From Dermanyssus gallinae (lineage: Eukaryota > Arthropoda > Arachnida > Mesostigmata > Dermanyssidae), in assembly GCA_003439945.1 (NCBI GenBank), contig QVRM01001115.1, positions 186,001 to 250,000 of the forward strand: a stretch of DNA of 64,000 bases. Direction: 5' to 3'. The notes beneath the pieces were generated by a model. The model saw only the letters and a program-made list of their open reading frames with translations, made no database searches and was not told the origin of the DNA. Position 1 is the stretch's first letter; every line of letters begins with the position of its first letter. Shown one piece after another: positions 11,245-22,671 of this stretch. The translations under genes were made by a program, and so were the position numbers.

Positions 11245-12340
11245 ACAAACCTAAGTTGAGGACTACCAATACACCACTAGACATCAAGCAACGAGGGCCA
11301 TAAACACTGAGTAGGCATCAGCAGAAGCAAAGCGTAGTAAAAGTAACGTAACTAATAATAATAATATTCGATACCAACCACATCGATAATAATATACGCA
11401 ATATTAACAATATTTGTAATAGTCGTCACAGCGGTAAATCACTTCAGCTTCGTGCTTTGGATTACAACCACCCCTATAGACCATTCGGAGCACCTTAAGC
11501 TTTTGACACGTAGAACTAAAATCGAGTTTTCTTATTCAAGTAGTGGCGGCGCCGCCGCCGCCGCAACTAAATGCTGATGGTGATGCCTATCGCTTCATCC
11601 ATGTGTGCGTCTTGGATCGATACAGTATCGATTGGAAGGACGAACGTTCTGAAAGAATGGAATCAGCTAGCCCCGCGTGCATTGGGCTAGGGTCGGCTCA
11701 GTCGCGCCATGGCAGCAGCAGCACAAATAGCCGTGCAGATAGTGGACAGTCAGTCAGTCGAGCACCACGCAAGAAGAGTCGACGAATCGTCGACGAATGC
11801 TCTGGACACTGGAAAAGACTAGCGCTTCTGCCATCCGCCTCCATCCGACATCAAGGCGGAAGCCGTAGCGGCAGTGGATGGAAAAGAAAAAACGTTTCTT
11901 ACGTACGTGTGGCGCTGCCCTAACCCCTCCTCACCCCCTTCTCCTGTCCAACTCCCCGCCCCACCCAGCCCCCCTCCCTTCCCGTCCAACCCAGTCAGCT
12001 GTCCAGCTGCTCGGGTCCAGCCGTGTCCAGCGTGAAAAGATAGCTGAGACGAGAGAAACGCGCAAAGGAGGCAAAGATTGGGTCAGCGACGGCTGGCGTG
12101 CCGTTCCTGCAGTAGGAACGACGGAGAAAGCAACCTCCGCTCCTTTACTGCCTAGTTGTCGAGGGCGGGGGTAGCGGCAGCAGCAGCAACAACGGCAGCG
12201 GCGGCGGCTGAACTGTGACGCATCTATCTTCCTGTCGAAAGAGGCCACGTGCCCTTCACTGGTGGTGGTGGTGGCGGTGGTGGTGGTGATGCTACTGCAG
12301 CAGCTGCCCCAGCCCTAGCATACCACCCCTGGTCGAAGAA
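11245..12340. other. No recognised gene; GC-rich low-complexity DNA
   Basis: A short AT-rich ATAATA tract (about 11350-11420) is followed by GC-rich sequence with (GCC)n, (CAG)n and polypyrimidine blocks. An open frame of 126 codons at 11543-11923 is Ser/Arg-rich and looks compositional. No splice-bounded exon or RNA gene is evident. Confidence 0.45.
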
Positions 12341-12450
12341 GACGGCCCTAGCTCTACTACTACTACTACTACTCGTTACTACGACTACGTTACGGTAGTT
12401 TTGCTACTGCTACTGCTACTATTACTACTACTACCACTACTACGACGTGT
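12341..12450. repeat. CTA/CTG trinucleotide array
   Basis: Tandem CTA triplets with CTG, CGA and CCA variants extend for about 110 bases. The reading frames here are repeat artefacts. It is the reverse-complement composition class to the TAG/GTA arrays at 43388-43420 and 52294-52312. Confidence 0.8.
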
Positions 12451-12887
12451 CTACGCTCCAATAGTAGACTGCACTGTCCAACCCGGGGGCCCGCTTGAAG
12501 AGAAGGGCAACTTCATTAGATGCGACGGGCTTGGTGGAACCGGGGTGGAATAGCGGGGAATGGGGGGGCGGGGGGATTGCCCGGCGAGGGTGGCAGGGAT
12601 GTGGAGCCGAATGAAGGCGGGCCACCTCACGAGCGGCGACTATTAATGGAGAGTATAACACGACAATGGCGGCCTTCCTCAATCGAGTGGATGTCTCCAG
12701 CTCCGCTCTAGCGCCAGCAGCCCGTCGCCCAGGGGTTCCAACGTTCCTGTTGAACGCCCCCCCCCCCATTTGCCTGTTCCCAAATTCGGCTGGCAAAAGC
12801 GTCTAGCCAAAGCAGCAACAGCAGCAGTAGTTTTGTGTACACTCTGCCTTTTGCAGATCGTGTCCCTGCCAAAGGACTACTACTCAG

Positions 12888-12945
12888 TCTGCAACAACAA
12901 CAACAACAGCAACAACCGTAGCAACAACAACAACAACTACGGTAG
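12888..12945. repeat. CAA trinucleotide array
   Basis: About 58 bases of CAA with AGC and CGT interruptions. In one plus frame it gives an Asn run inside a 72-codon open frame. I regard that frame as an artefact. Confidence 0.8.
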
Positions 12946-13710
12946 CCTCTCTATCACTTCCGTCATCTATCCATTGTTGTCGGCATAGTGCCCGCCCGTA
13001 GTGATGCGCGCTTGTCGAGCTCCGACGGTACGACGTGCCGTATTTACAGGATTTGTAGTGCGGGGGGGGGGGGGAGGGGGCACCGCCAGCGGTTACGGCG
13101 TCGTCGTCGGCGGCGGCTTTCTAGGCTGTGCGATCACCATTAAACAGCCCGGGACAATTCTCGCTCCGCCCACTATTTGGCGGCTTTCGGCCCGCCAACC
13201 GGAGTAAGAGCCGTTGCAAAACAAGCTTGACGACGAATCATGTACTTCCATGTATTTCAATGAAACGCCTGCACAACGACCGTTCTGGCGTTCTCTCGAC
13301 AAGAAGCGCCCTCGACCTAAAATCTCAACAAGCTTCGCAACCACAGCCACTAGTACGAATATGAGTCTACGGCCTATATTTCTGATGGAGGACAAGAAAA
13401 GCGGGTTCGGCAATGGGTGGATATTGGAGATCTGTCTTGACGGCGGCGATCTACTTCGATTGCTGCTTGCTGGAACGCTACAAGAGTGTGCGCGAAAGAG
13501 AGGCAGAGAGGGGAAAATAGAGAGAGCGAGAGAGAGAGAGAGAGAGAGCAGCCTTTGCTCATTCCTTACGTCAAGCATGTTTCGACGTAGCAAAATCATA
13601 TGCCGGCGGGGGTGTCTATGTGCACCCATAGACAGGATAGACTGCGCAGACTTGGGGCTACATGTAGGACTACTGGTCCGCTGTCATCCAACTGGAACAA
13701 CAAATATAGG

Positions 13711-13824
13711 GCTTACAAGATCTCGATCGAATACAAGGATCATCGTTGCGCAAAATGCAAATCTAGCGCTTGCAAGATCTCGATGAAATTTCGGAACGAC
13801 CGTTGGCGTAAAACGCCTACACGC
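13711..13824 (+). repeat. Two-unit direct repeat with 57-bp period
   Basis: The block starting GCTTACAAGATCTCG at 13711 recurs as GCTTGCAAGATCTCG at 13768. Similarity runs on through both units (…CGTTGCGCAAAATGC against …CGTTGGCGTAAAACGC). The period is a multiple of three and the plus frame stays open across it (13600-13863), giving two related Lys/Arg-rich 19-residue units. This could be a diverged minisatellite or a local duplication. There is not enough to claim a protein. Confidence 0.6.
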
Positions 13825-13869
13825 CCGAGTACTATTAGGGTATACGAAAAATCAACGATTTAAATTGCT

Positions 13870-14536
13870 CTAAGAAAAACATACAGTTATAGCTGATTAT
13901 AGAGTCATCCGGAACAAAAATATGGGCCAGTAATGATCCATTCAACTGCCTGTCGTAAAGATTCGTTATTTTGGTCTACCGGCCATAGTGGAAAGTTTCT
14001 TTGATATAAGTTTGCCTTTGACATTCAACATTTAGCGGCTGCATTGGGAGCCCTAGCGAGCTAAACGGTTCTAAGTCGGAAACTTTCTTTTGGCCAACTG
14101 GTGTTAGACTACACGTTCATGAAGGAGCAATTGTCAACGTCCAGTTAGTAATTTAGCTGTATTTATAAATACCGCTCAACTAATTCACAAACCTTCTTCT
14201 GAAAGCTAGCAACTTTGCGTAAGCAACTGGCGGCAGGTTATTAACTTATGATTTTTTAACGGAGAAGCAATATTGTTACAGAATTTGTATATATTATCAC
14301 GTACAACACTGGTGTGTCCCCTTACGACGTCCTTCTACTTAATGGTTCAAATAACCTAGTCCGCAGAAGTCTCCAACGCAAAGCGTTGCCGTAGATTGTA
14401 AGCATATTCGTTAAATTGGTGTAATTTTTGTAAATATATAATTACCTCCTACGCATATTAGTTTGATAATTGTTGGCGCAATATCTATATTAGAAGTATT
14501 ACGTCATATCGTACTACATTTTGTAGTCATTTTTAT

Positions 14537-14540
<4 letters not shown>
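13870..14540. other. AT-rich unique DNA, no gene seen
   Basis: About 670 bases of AT-rich sequence, rich in stop codons on both strands. It leads into the long (AT)n at 14541. I see no motif, RNA gene or terminal repeat in it. Confidence 0.55.

Positions 14541-14596
<56 letters not shown>
14541..14596. repeat. (AT)n microsatellite, 56 bp
   Basis: Pure alternating AT of 28 units. It directly abuts the 3' side of the minus-strand SINE at 14597-14743, so it may be the SINE tail itself or the target in which the SINE landed. Confidence 0.95.
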
Positions 14597-14599
<3 letters not shown>

Positions 14600-14743
14600 C
14601 GTGTACAGCTTTTTTCCTGTCATGGCCAATATTGTCTGAATTGGAAACCATAAGAACCAGTTTAAGAGTGGCCGGTCTTGATCTCGAACCCAAGCCTCCC
14701 GAATGCAAGGCAAAGGCTTTGCCACTAAGCCATCTTGCTTGGT
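14597..14743 (-). repeat. tRNA-derived SINE between two (TA)n tracts
   Basis: On the minus strand this begins with a clear tRNA-like head: A box TGGCTTAGTGGC (complement of 14721-14732) and B box GGTTCGAGAT (complement of 14681-14690), about 31 bases apart as expected for a polymerase III promoter. Roughly 80 bases of unrelated body follow before the (AT)n at 14541-14596. The head side abuts another TA/CATA repeat (14744-14785). The tRNA fold is imperfect, so this is a SINE and not a tRNA gene. It shares no body sequence with the other SINEs I found in the window. Confidence 0.75.
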
Positions 14744-14785
14744 CATATATATATATATATATATATACATACATACATACATATA
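14744..14785. repeat. (TA)n followed by (CATA)n
   Basis: Pure TA of about 22 bases passes into CATA units (14767-14782). It abuts the head of the minus-strand SINE on the left. Confidence 0.9.
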
Positions 14786-14789
14786 CGCC

Positions 14790-16260
14790 AGAAGAACATG
14801 TATTAGATAGCTTCTCTTCAGTAGCTCGGTTCGTTCACATTGTGATCATCAGAGAAGTGGGAGGAGGTTTGCAGTCCGTCTGATATATTCGAAAACCACC
14901 TTTGCCGCCAAACGCGTCTAGCTCGTTTCTCACACAATGTTTTGCGCGCTCTTTCTCTCTCTTTCCTCTCTTTCTCGACGTTGTTTTTAGCTCTCAATTC
15001 CCCTATAGCGTTATCTCTCTCTCTCCCTTTCTGGTTCTTTCGTTTGCCACCTTCTTCTTTGGCTAGGCTAGGGATTTCTCTTTCTTGCTCCCGATCACCC
15101 TACCGCCTGCTGCGGGTGATTCCCTCGTTTGGCTGGGCAGTGTTCGCTAATTGAGGTTGGCTTTTGAGTCACTTAGCCCGCGGCCCGTCGACACAGCAGC
15201 CGCTACCGCCGCTACCGGCGGGCCGCGGGCTCTATCCGAGCCACCTGTCTCGTATTGCCCTCAATGGCAACCCCTGGGCCCCCAACGGACTTTATCGAGC
15301 CGTACGGGTCACTATCCGCCACTAGCGCCAACACCCCCGGACTCACCCCCTCTCTTGTTGATGTGGTAGCTGCCAATCGGCCGACCCACTACCGGCCGGA
15401 AGCTGCAGAACTGCTCCTTTGGGGGCCATTACGGTGTTGCCGAAGTCCTTCGGTGTAAAACGACGCAAGACGAGGCCCTTGCCCACCGCACCCCCCCCCC
15501 CCCGTCCCACTCGTAGAGTAGAAACCAGCTCAGCTATGCGTTCGGTCAGGAATTCGACGGCGAACAGACGAAGCGATTGGGGCGGTTGTTCGAAGAACGG
15601 CAGCCAAGAAACATCAACATCAATAATAATAATAACAATAACAACAACAAACAAACAAGATCAAACGATAAGAAATAGCGGCTGCCGGCGGAGATTGACG
15701 TTTGTTGCGCAAGCGGCTCTTAGCCTCTTCGAAGGCTGTTTGGGAATTTTAAATATTGGTCTTTTTGTGCGTCGGAGCCGTCCAGGCGCAGCCCGTTCGC
15801 TCCGTTGCGCCATTGTGTGTTCGGGCGTGTGCTATTTTTGGTTTTGCTATTGCTGTTGTTAGAAGCAGCTATGTTATTGTTGTTGTTGTTGTTGCTGTGG
15901 TCGTCGAGACAGTCTGCAAACCTAGAAAGTAGTGCGTAGAGTAAATACTCCGCCAGAGACTCAGTCTTTGAGAATAGTCCTGCATAAATTTACTTATGGG
16001 TTTGCATCGATACCAGATGATCCCTTACGAGGGCAAGGTATGAATCAAATGATCCTTCTTCACCTTGCGGAAATTAGAGTCGACAACGTACGGGTAAACA
16101 CAAAGAGTGTTTGTCTACGTGGCTGCAAACGGTACATAACATGTGTTGGTTTTTTGCGGAGTGGCTCTTTACACGTTGTGTTGTTAGTCTTTTTTAGGAC
16201 CGCCATCTCCTTTCCGCCATTTCTCGCCTCACCTGTTTGTTTCGCAAATACGAGACAGAA
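14790..16260. other. No recognised gene; GC/CT-rich DNA
   Basis: The stretch contains CT-rich tracts (14950-15080), a C homopolymer near 15490-15503, and short AAT/AAC repeats (15622-15650). Several overlapping open frames of 70-147 codons lack any family motif. A GTATGA donor-like site at about 16038 has no convincing acceptor partner. Confidence 0.45.
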
Positions 16261-16271
16261 CGACGAAGAGG

Positions 16272-16529
16272 ATGACGCTTAACTCGGCCCTAAGACAGGC
16301 TATCGGACTCGGAGATAGACGCGACGCTTCCGTGTCAATAACCCGTCGTGAAAGAGCTGTGGAACAGCGCAGCCGAGAAATTTCCGAGTTCGAGTGTTTC
16401 GCTTACATTTGTTCTCACACAGCCCGTGCTGCGTCATATACGTTCATGGTGTTGTCTCAAAGTAGGCGAGAGGCAGGTAAACACGTTCGCAAATTATTAC
16501 AAGCTCTGCTGAAACAGAAAGCAAAGTAA
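16272..16529 (+). CDS. Hypothetical small open frame, unassigned
   Basis: An ATG-initiated frame of 85 codons ending in TAA. Composition is ordinary, with no simple repeat: Arg/Glu-rich in the first half (RRERAVEQRSREISEFECF) and Lys/Leu-rich at the end (HVRKLLQALLKQKAK). A donor-like GGCAG/GTAAAC lies inside it at about 16475, so it could be part of a spliced exon. I recognise no domain, the ATG context is not distinctive, and chance open frames of this length are expected in a 64-kb window. Confidence 0.2.
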   Translation: MTLNSALRQAIGLGDRRDASVSITRRERAVEQRSREISEFECFAYICSHTARAASYTFMVLSQSRREAGKHVRKLLQALLKQKAK

Positions 16530-18830
16530 TGCGGATTTAGCAAGTAGCAACCTGAAATAAAAACAGGGCCGTCCCGTGTGTCGCGGGTACCCTTTCCTCG
16601 CTGCCACTGTTGATGCTAATATTTTTCGGTTTCTCAAAGCTCGCCGTTGATACACAATGGCATATCCAATGGCCATGAAACTGAAACAAAGCGACAAAAC
16701 GCGAGCGCGCCAATACACAATTGCGCGCTAAAACAAAATGACACTATGATAATCAAGCTACGTGAATGTTGCGTACGTGTGTAAGTTTATTTTCTCGTGA
16801 CCCCGCCTTACCTCAAATAAGGTGCAGGACGACAGGCCAAAACACTGTGGCAAACCCACAACGAAACAAGTAGAAAGAAGTGCGTTAGTCAGCATAAATA
16901 CTGGGCGTACAGGCAAACTGTTGCAAATGGTACTACAGATGCGGTAGTCGGTCGTCAGAGTACTGCCGCCATTCTTGTTGTCGACGACGCATTACGCGCA
17001 TATGCCTTTGACGATCTTTCGCTGGAACTGCTAAACCTTGGCTCAACATGGCTATCGATCATCGATGAGTGTACACCCTGTACGAATCTGATCGCGTAGA
17101 CTACATCGTAAACTTGGCAAGATGGCACGTCTACACGTTTAGCGTATCGTCGTCACTCTCTTTCTTCTGTCAGCAACTCGATCAGCAGCTGCTAGTTCGG
17201 CTGAGTTCCTCGACTAAGTCTCTCCCTTCTCTCTCTCTCTCTCTCTCTGACCTTTTTCACTCTCTAACCCCTTCTCAGACCTCTTTATCACTCTCAAAAG
17301 AGACCACCAAACGTATGAGAAGGCTGAGCCTCTCAACACCGTACACACAGATGAGAGTACACATTGGGGAGCAGGTCAGGGCAGGGGCCACTCACTACTA
17401 GACCAAGGACGAGCGGACGACTGGCTGAGCTGACATGTTGGCATACATATGTACTGTACGTATGTACGCTTCCTTTTTCTTTTGCTTGTTCCACTACCGT
17501 CACCTACACCAGGCAGCAGCCTCGGCCCCCTCCTCGGAGACCGTCTGGAGAGATGGACAGAGAGACAGACCAGCTGATGCTCCCATCTTCCCGGGGGGCA
17601 GCTGGTTGGCTGACGTCGTCGTTGTCGTCGTCGTCGTCATTCTCGTTGGCTTCAGTGAGAAGAAGGTCGGGTGACGAGATAGCCGGAAGCTCTGCCGGAA
17701 GTGATCCTAACACGCAGAGCACACGGAGGAAATTGGCCGAGGGTGGGTCAATTACGCAGCGCCGCCGGATCGCTAGTCGCTGTCTCGTTCTGACTCGGTC
17801 ACTCACTTTGTGCTCTTGTGCTCCTTCAATTTCTCTCTGTTTATGCTTTGCCTTCTTTTCCCTGCACAGTCCGTTTTCCTGTTACATCTTTCTGCTTTCT
17901 CTCTCTGCCTCTCTGCGTGTCTTCCTGATGTTCCTCTTCTTTCTTTCCCCGACTCACAGCCGGCCGCGCATATCCACCCGGAATCCGGGCCCTCTTACGC
18001 GGTGGTCAGCGCGTGGTCCAATGGAATAACTGAGACGATGACGACAATTGCAAAGTGTCTATGTTGTTACGTAGCTGAGCGGCTCGACGACGAGGCTATA
18101 CGTGAAACGCGGAGGTGGAGGTAAGGGGGGGCAGGGCCCGTCCGTCACCCCTCACTAGGGAAACCACTTGCCTCAGCTGAATGGCTGTCACGGCGGGGGG
18201 GGGGGGAGTCCTGGGACGAGCTGGTGGTCATCGTCTAGTCCATGGTCGTGGCCCGAATGAGCCGTCGGGCCGACCATGGAACACCTGTGTCCTCGTGGAG
18301 TTTAGCAGCCGGTGGAGGCCGTGGATTTCTCTGTCGCCCGTCGTCCTGTCTGGTCCGCAACGGGCAAACCAATGAGCGACATGCTGTTGGCTATTCTCAT
18401 TAAGCAGGCTTCATTCTTCTTCTTCTTTTTCTTTTCTTCTTACCGGTTCGGGGAAAACGAAGCCTAGTTTCTACAACGCTTATCTGGCTCTATCGTTGTT
18501 TGCTATCGTAGCCAGTTTCTCGAGACTCAGGTCTTGACGGCCTTTGTGTCAGTAGGCATCACCCGTGGACGACAACAAATACGGCAAAAGCGACGATGAA
18601 CGAGACAACGGCGCGCAGCTGAAGTTACAACCGAAGAAGCGCAAGAGTTTTAAGTTGGCCTTACGTGTTACCCGCTGGGGGGGGGGGAGGTCCGTGTTAC
18701 TCACGCACTGTGCAGTGGACGAAGCGCCGACAGCGCTACCCCAATATTTGCGCAACAAACTCAGTCATGCCCAGTCGACCAAACACTTGTAGCTGAACTG
18801 TTTAACCGTATAGATTGCATAGACCGAGTC

Positions 18831-18831
<1 letters not shown>
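16530..18831. other. No recognised gene; CT-rich and mixed DNA
   Basis: The stretch includes a CT repeat (about 17230-17250), long polypyrimidine stretches (17860-17950), GTC/GTT triplet tracts (17617-17650) and G homopolymers near 18195-18207 and 18677-18687. The frame at 17364-18029 (221 codons) is Ser/Leu/Phe/Arg-rich because of these tracts. No exon or RNA gene is supported. Confidence 0.45.

Positions 18832-18863
<32 letters not shown>
18832..18863. repeat. (TA)n microsatellite
   Basis: About 32 bases of pure TA ending at a CAGTCCGCAAAATG-type sequence that superficially resembles a Tc1/mariner end. No inverted partner was found for that end. Confidence 0.9.
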
Positions 18864-18866
<3 letters not shown>

Positions 18867-19231
18867 TCCGCAAAATGTAATAGAGACACCTACTTTTGCC
18901 ACGTTACACACTTATCATAACCAATCGTGTATAGACTACAGTGATACATGCTCATAGAGTAACAGCGGAGACTTCCATCGACGATTGGGGTCTCGGATGA
19001 CTTTGAAACACGAGATCTTTGCAATTGGCACAGCTACACCGCGAAAAAATTATACAGCCGCTAGCAAGATGCATGTCTTAACGAGTAAATTGAGCGAAAT
19101 AACGGCGTTTGCAGTTATTTTACGGCTCAACAGAATCAAAGGCAGACGCATCGAGTGCACCTAGCAACTATATTTACTACTTTCAGTTTCAACGGCTTAG
19201 TAGTGTTGAACAAGTTTCGGATGACGTTCTG

Positions 19232-19266
<35 letters not shown>

Positions 19267-20075
19267 ATCTAACAACGTAATTTTCCGTTGTTTTTCAGGT
19301 ACGTGCCACGGCTACTAGTCAATCGACTTTATTTCGTTATATTATGTGACATTCGGCTCCGGAAGCAGCAAATTTCAGCAATTTACAGGCAGGTTACCAA
19401 AGTAAGTCAAATCAAACGACGATTGATAATTATTAGCGCTAATTGAAATACTGAGACTCTAGACAGCAGCCTAGATCAACTGTCTTAAAGAGCTGCATAT
19501 CAACCCAACATATGAAAGGGTGATAGCGTAATTATTAAAACGGATAACTGTATCAACTGGAATAGGGGTTCAGAAGAATATTTTCCTTTACTTCCTCTCT
19601 CTCTCTCTCTCTCTATCTTTGTCTGCATTTTTGCACATACAATATCTGACCGTCTCCGAGCGGGAGCATGCCGCTATTTGGTTATTGCTCTGTTGAGTCT
19701 CTGTCTGAGTGGTTTTTGCGAAAGGTTGTCAGCAAAAAGAAAACAGAGATCAAACAAGGCGGCATCTCCATGACGTCAACGATGCATGGCGGAGTCATCT
19801 GTCAGAGTCAATTTGTCGTCGCGCACGCCGGCAAAGCCGGGTCGAGGCGCCGAACGCCTGCAGGACATTCAGTAGGATCAAATCCGTTTATTGCGAGGGC
19901 TCAACGAGGGTGCTTCGTCCGGGTTGGGCGCCGAGTTTGTAAGTGTCCCTCTGTGTGTGTGAGCGTGAGTATGTGGACGCGTGTGTGAGTGAGGGACGGA
20001 GGTGTTTTTCTTCTGTATGTATGTTCGTTAATCCGACGCGTTTGCGAGCCAGGCGTCCTCTCGCTTAACGTGACG
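18864..20075. other. No recognised gene; repeats and unassigned sequence
   Basis: AT-rich sequence (18900-19560) contains a (TA)n at 19235-19262 and a CT repeat at 19593-19613. From 19660 the sequence is GC-balanced, with GT-rich stretches at 19945-20000. Nothing with a recognisable motif was found. Confidence 0.45.
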
Positions 20076-20243
20076 ATGACGGCCACGACGACGACGGCGA
20101 GACTGCTCAAGATGTGCTACGACTTACACGACGAAACAGCTTTGGCTAGACAGGTTCTTCAGGCAGCGGCGGCAGCAGCATCAGCAGGAGCTCCACGACT
20201 GCCCTTGTTACCGCCGTTACCGCCAGCAGCAAGAAGCGTTTAA
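20076..20243 (+). CDS. Hypothetical small open frame, Ala/Pro tail
   Basis: An ATG-started frame of 55 codons. After a Thr run it reads RLLKMCYDLHDETALARQVL, followed by an Ala run (GCAGCA triplets), a Pro/Leu tract and TAA. The central 20 residues look like ordinary helical protein, but both flanks are trinucleotide repeats. There is no splice evidence or family match. It could be a terminal exon or a chance frame. Confidence 0.18.
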   Translation: MTATTTTARLLKMCYDLHDETALARQVLQAAAAAASAGAPRLPLLPPLPPAARSV

Positions 20244-20249
20244 TGTTGC

Positions 20250-21311
20250 TCGCAGGGAGCGACTCTCTATAAGGTGGGGCAGACAGAGCCTCGGGCTAAG
20301 ATGGCGATGATGAGGGAGACGCCAACAACGACCATATTGGGGCAAATTGCCGCCGTTCTCACGTGGTGCGGGGGGTGACGCATTTACCCCTGAGTGTTTC
20401 ATCCGCTGTGTCACCAATTGCTCTGGATCCCGTGCTGCTGTTCCCTGGCCCTACGGGCTCCTACGCACTGTGACCCTCGTGTTGACCGCTGTCGGCTGGC
20501 TGCAGCGTTATTCATTACGACCATTTTGATGGTCCACCTGTCCGTTGATTTGTTTTCGTGTTACTGTATCGAACAAGCAAACTTTGCCGACGTAGTCCCA
20601 AGCCAAGCAGGTCTCGATAAAGATTAGACATACCAACACAATGGCGTTGCGAGTATTATTTTCGGGTTGCTCTCGCTCTTACGCGAGTCTTTTATGTGTG
20701 CATTGTTTGGCATTGAAGAAAGAGACACATCGACTAGAAATGTGTCAATATCATTTAGGCTTTTATGAACGTTTGTGCCTATGCTACACTGGCAATTGAA
20801 CGTTGTAGTACAAGTACTCTAGTTATTCTTTGTATGTGCTGTTACCAAATCCATCTAACCTGAACGACAAAAAAAACATTTCTAATTAATTAGGGGTTAC
20901 AACTCTATTGACCAATTTGTATAAACATTAAGCTATTGCCAATGCGTTATACCTCTAGTTAGAATGCTAGCTCGGCTTGTTTGGATATGAAGAGTCTTAC
21001 ATTCTGATACAAACATTCCTGTTCAGCTCATCCTAATAGACCAATTTAGACCTAATCCTGTTTGGCCTAATATTCCTTAAAATTGGGATCGGTATGCCAA
21101 CGGGCTATTCATCCATGTATTTTAGATCGCATATAATAACCGTGGCTTGTATATATATATATATATATATATTTGTTTATTTCCTTCATGTGCATGACTT
21201 TGACGTAAAAGTCAATGCGTAAGCGCTTTTATGTGCGCGTGCGTATACATATGTGTGTATACAGAGTTCATGGCTGCTGGTAATGTCTCTTTTCTCTCTC
21301 TCTCTCTTTCT

Positions 21312-21314
<3 letters not shown>
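20250..21314. other. No recognised gene
   Basis: GC-balanced sequence to about 20620, then AT-rich DNA dense in stop codons, with a (TA)n at about 21150-21172. This is the left flank of the mariner insertion. No motif was seen. Confidence 0.5.
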
Positions 21315-21342
<28 letters not shown>

Positions 21343-21345
<3 letters not shown>

Positions 21346-22629
21346 GTAGTTCAATAAGTTCTTAGAATGAGCTTTTTAGAATTCGAATTTTGGCGCGCTT
21401 CCACCGCTATTAGGAACTGCAACTTTTCGACTGCCAGCAGTCAAAATATTATGGTGATTGGCCGTTGCGATTTCGTTTGATCGCTTTTCCCGTGCAACGT
21501 ATCGGCGTGATTTTGAAAAATTGAGAAAAAAAGAGTTTCGAGTGGTTATCAAGCATTTTATTTCAAAGGTTGGAATGCGACCCAAGTGAAAACTGAGTTA
21601 GACGAGGTGTACGGTGACTCTGCGCCATGTTTTGCCACTGTTTCCAACTGGATTAATGAGTTAAAAAGAGGTCGCAGGAGCACCGGGATGAACTACGTTC
21701 AAAACGCCCAAAAACGGCAAGCTGATTAGGAAAACGTGGAAAAGGTGCGGAAAATCGTTGCCGCAGATAAGCGAGTGAACATTAGGGAGATAGCGGAGGC
21801 CTTGGGGATCAGTTTGGGTAGTGTGCATTTCATCCTGCACGAAAACTTGAAGATGAAAGAGCTCAGAGAAAAATGGCTGCCGCATTTGCTCAACCAAGGC
21901 CAAAAAAACGCGCCTGTTTTCGCTTCACAGCGAAATTTGGCCAAGATGTCGAACAATCCGTCGGATTTTTGGCGCAGATTCATGACCGTCGATGAAAGCT
22001 GGGTCCATCACTACACTCCCGAGACCCAAGAAGCATCTTGCCAATGGTGTGCACCTGATGAAGGACCTCCGAGGAGGGTGCGGACAACGGCATTGACCGG
22101 AAGGGTGATGGCTACAGTTTTTTAAGACCAACGTAGAATAATGCTGGTCGACTACCTTGAGAGCGGTAAAACGATCACAGGAGAATATTAGGCAAGACTG
22201 TTAGACTGCCTTTAGCAAGAACTCATCGTGAAACGGCCCGCTTTGCAGAAGAAGGTTGTCCTGTTTCACCAGGACAATGCTCCTGCACACAAGTCCCGGC
22301 AAGCATCGGCAAAACTGGCCCAACTGAGGTTCGAACTTATTGAACAACCTTCCTATTCTCCAGACCTGGCCCCCTCTGATTATTTTCTCTTCGGACATTT
22401 GAAGAATAGTCTCGGTGGAAAGCGTTTTTCCAGCAATGAAGAGGTTAAGGCTGCTGTCAATGCCTATTTTCAGTCTAAAGACGCGGAATTCTACTTAAGA
22501 GGTATAAAAGCTCTGAAATCTTGGTGGGAAAAGTGTATTGAGCATCTCGGGGAGTATATCGAATAAGATAAATTTAAAAACATGATTTGGAAAATTCTTG
22601 GTTTTCATTCTAAGAACTTATTGAACTAC

Positions 22630-22632
<3 letters not shown>
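21343..22632 (+). mobile_element. Full-length mariner transposon, non-autonomous
   Basis: The element is 1,290 bp, the usual mariner length. Its ends are perfect inverted repeats of 28 bp: it opens with CAGGTAGTTCAATAAGTTCT (21343 onward, through 21370) and the complement occupies 22605-22632. TA dinucleotides flank both ends, within a TA microsatellite. It carries one transposase gene in plus orientation, now interrupted. Perfect terminal repeats beside a damaged gene mean it could in principle still be moved in trans by an intact relative, or that damage came late. No second copy with these ends was found in the window. Confidence 0.95.
21520..22566 (+). pseudogene. Mariner transposase pseudogene
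   Basis: About 349 codons if read through, close to the roughly 345 usual for mariner transposase, which excises and inserts the element at TA sites. The N-terminal part holds KGWNATQVKTELDEVYG and the NWINE segment of the paired DNA-binding domain. The second helix-turn-helix reads NIREIAEALGISLGSVHFIL (21778-21837). The catalytic triad is intact: VDESW (Asp 21991-21993), HQDNAPAH (Asp 22273-22275) and SPDLAPSDYF (Asp 22378-22380), giving DD34D spacing. Damage: the ATG is lost near 21520, a frameshift lies between 21541 and 21565, compensating indels lie about 21687-21725, and in-frame stops occur at 21727 (TAG), 22123 (TAA), 22189 (TAG) and 22213 (TAG). The rest of the frame ends at 22566 with TAA. 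It is a mariner-family pseudogene. The subfamily cannot be fixed without a search. Confidence 0.95.

Positions 22633-22668
<36 letters not shown>

Positions 22669-22671
<3 letters not shown>

Larger units (their letters stand above)
21315..22668. repeat. (TA)n tract split by the mariner insertion
   Basis: A (TA)n run at 21315-21342 resumes at 22633-22668 on the far side of the transposon. Because mariners duplicate a TA dinucleotide, the exact target-site duplication cannot be told apart from the host repeat. Confidence 0.85.

Noticed and set aside
18864..18900. CAGTCCGCAAAATG-like sequence directly after a TA tract, resembling a Tc1-type transposon end
   Set aside because: No inverted partner or transposase was found within several kb.
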